A stretch of DNA of 64,000 bases from CBDBKL01 sp965206675 (GTDB lineage: Bacteria > Bdellovibrionota > Bdellovibrionia > Bdellovibrionales > JAKFYE01). The translations under genes and the position numbers were made by a program. Below, in pieces: positions 63,093 to 64,000 of the stretch (positions are counted from its first letter, which is position 1; every line of letters starts with the position of its first letter). Location of the stretch: positions 1 through 64,000 of the forward strand of contig CBDBKL010000006.1 of NCBI GenBank assembly GCA_965206675.1, in the 5' to 3' direction. The notes beneath the pieces were generated by a model that searched no databases, had not been told where the DNA came from, and saw only the letters and a list, made by a program, of their open reading frames with translations.

Positions 63093-63473
63093 TTAAAACC
63101 CAACAAGATAGCTAATAAAGTGAAGTGATAAATAATCGAAGATACCCAGTAGTATTCCCGACAGCACAAGAACAAAACAAACAGCAATTGTTGATGCCAC
63201 TGTCTGCTGACGTGACGGCCAAACCACTTTCTTAACCTCAACAACGACTTCTTCAGCCCATCCCATAATCCTTTTATTAAATTGAAGAACTAAAAATGTG
63301 ATAAGGCCTATGCCCACAGGAATTCCATGCGATACTATATCCTGAGCATAAAAACGAGCCAGAAAGCCCCATGATGCAGAGAGGGCTTCAAAGAAAATAT
63401 CCACAACAAAACCAGTCAATAAAGCTATTATGACAAAACTGACCGTTATTATTTTTTTATTATCTTCATGCAT
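63093..63473 (-). CDS. secE: Preprotein translocase subunit SecE
   Basis: 126 residues: three membrane helices as in the long (E. coli-like) form, with the conserved amphipathic segment VEVKKVVWPSRQQTVASTIAVCFVLVLS. Short forms have one helix only. Between tRNA-Trp and nusG. Confidence 0.95.
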   Translation of the reverse strand: MHEDNKKIITVSFVIIALLTGFVVDIFFEALSASWGFLARFYAQDIVSHGIPVGIGLITFLVLQFNKRIMGWAEEVVVEVKKVVWPSRQQTVASTIAVCFVLVLSGILLGIFDYLSLHFISYLVGF

Positions 63474-63497
63474 AGACCAAAAGCCTCTTTATAAAAC

Positions 63498-63574
63498 TGG
63501 CAGGGTAGGAGGGATTCGAACCCACAACCGACGGATTTGGAATCCGTTGCTCTACCAATTGGAGCTACTACCCT
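63498..63574 (-). tRNA. tRNA-Trp (anticodon CCA)
   Basis: Minus strand. Acceptor AGGGTAG pairs with CTACCCT, discriminator G, CCA encoded (63498-63500). Anticodon arm ACGGA-TTCCAAA-TCCGT gives anticodon CCA. The T loop is TTCGAAT with stem GTGGG/CCCTC, which has one U-U mismatch. Located between tuf and secE, as in many proteobacteria. Confidence 0.95.
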
Positions 63575-63639
63575 AAAAACAATGATGAAGAATACAGAAT
63601 CCCTCTCATTCTATTTTAAGGTCGTTCCCTCTTACTGCG

Positions 63640-64000
63640 TTACTCTATAATGTCAGTAACTACGCCTGCACCGACGGTTCGACCACCTTCACGAATCGCA
63701 AAACGCAATTCTTTTTCCATTGCAATAGGAGCGATAAGATCCACTTCCACTTCAGTACGATCTCCTGGCATAACCATTTCTGTACCTTGCTTCAAGGTCA
63801 CAACCCCTGTTACATCTGTTGTACGAAAGTAAAACTGAGGGCGATAGCCATTAAAAAACGGCGTATGCCTTCCACCTTCTTCTTTCGTTAAAATATAAGC
63901 CTCTGCTTTGAACTTCTTATGAGGTGTTACAGAACCTGGTTTCGCTAAAACTTGACCTCGTTCAACTTCTTCCTTTTTCGTTCCTCTCAATAGACAACCA
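63640..64000 (-). CDS. tuf: Translation elongation factor Tu, C-terminal part (runs off window)
   Basis: About 120 C-terminal residues; reading frame stays open to the window end (G-C-L-L-R-G-T-K-K-E-E-V-E-R-G-Q-V-L-A). Domains 2/3 segments: KPGSVTPHKKFKAEAYILTKEEGGRHTPFF and YRPQFYFRTTDVTG are diagnostic. It delivers aminoacyl-tRNA to the ribosome. The start lies outside the window. Confidence 0.98.
   Translation of the reverse strand, partial: GCLLRGTKKEEVERGQVLAKPGSVTPHKKFKAEAYILTKEEGGRHTPFFNGYRPQFYFRTTDVTGVVTLKQGTEMVMPGDRTEVEVDLIAPIAMEKELRFAIREGGRTVGAGVVTDIIE

Overview
The window is a 64 kb piece of an AT-rich bacterial chromosome. It has a proteobacterial str/S10/spc/alpha-type ribosomal superoperon on the minus strand and a left half of accessory and metabolic genes. 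Secreted ankyrin proteins, a Tat-exported PhoX-like protein, a CopA-like oxidase and single-chain GcvP suggest a Gram-negative 'deltaproteobacterial' or Bdellovibrionota-like lineage. That placement is inference only; no 16S gene is present.

Layout: 1-8.2 kb holds the end of gcvP, maleylacetoacetate isomerase (maiA) and a divergent frameshifted fumarylacetoacetase-family gene (a tyrosine/homogentisate pair), an Rpn/PD-(D/E)XK transposase-like gene, a bicupin and a PhoX-like protein. 8.2-15.3 kb holds a paralogous family of secreted ankyrin-like or unknown proteins with a duplicated leader, one copy decayed, a DUF4143 ATPase and a frameshifted CHAP-domain protein. 15.4-20.9 kb holds a complete CRISPR-Cas locus, all on the minus strand: tracrRNA, a 981-residue Cas12 effector, cas4, cas1, cas2, leader and array. 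21-29.6 kb holds hypothetical genes, a PD-(D/E)XK-like protein, a CopA-CopB-like fusion, an EamA transporter, lipoproteins (one a metzincin protease) and a TlpA-like thioredoxin. 29.7-64 kb runs, in minus-strand transcription order: tuf, tRNA-Trp, secE, nusG, rplK, rplA, rplJ, rplL, rpoB, rpoC, [J-domain/ankyrin gene on plus], rpsL, rpsG, fusA, rpsJ, [ankyrin gene], rplC-D-W-B, rpsS, rplV, rpsC, rplP, rpmC, rpsQ, rplN, rplE, rpsH, rplF, rplR, rpsE, rpmD, rplO, secY, adk, [ankyrin gene], rpmJ, rpsM, rpsK, rpoA, rplQ.

The standout is the type V CRISPR locus. The effector shares motifs with Cas12e/CasX (GVDRGEN RuvC-I, a K-x-Y-P-S-F-P segment, an LPIVF...RTGRKF segment). The RNA parts also look CasX-like: the crRNA repeat ends ...AATAAATAAGGTTTAAGAG and a tracrRNA just upstream of the effector can form a 20-bp duplex with it. 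However, only 14 residues separate the two CxxC pairs of the RuvC zinc ribbon, so the large target-strand-loading insertion of CasX is absent, and no N-terminal zinc finger is seen. This is either a very divergent V-E member or a separate subtype. The tracrRNA terminator ends about 22 nt before the effector start codon, so effector expression may depend on read-through.

A second theme is intergenic structured repeats. Family A (four copies, about 126 bp, one with a larger apical insertion) has a conserved core and outer arms that differ between copies yet stay base-paired within each copy. Family B (two full copies, two remnants, about 128 bp) has terminal inverted repeats. Most copies lie at joints of the ribosomal and RNA polymerase operons, some of which also carry inserted ankyrin genes. 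The genes rplX, rpsN and rpsD are missing from their usual places.
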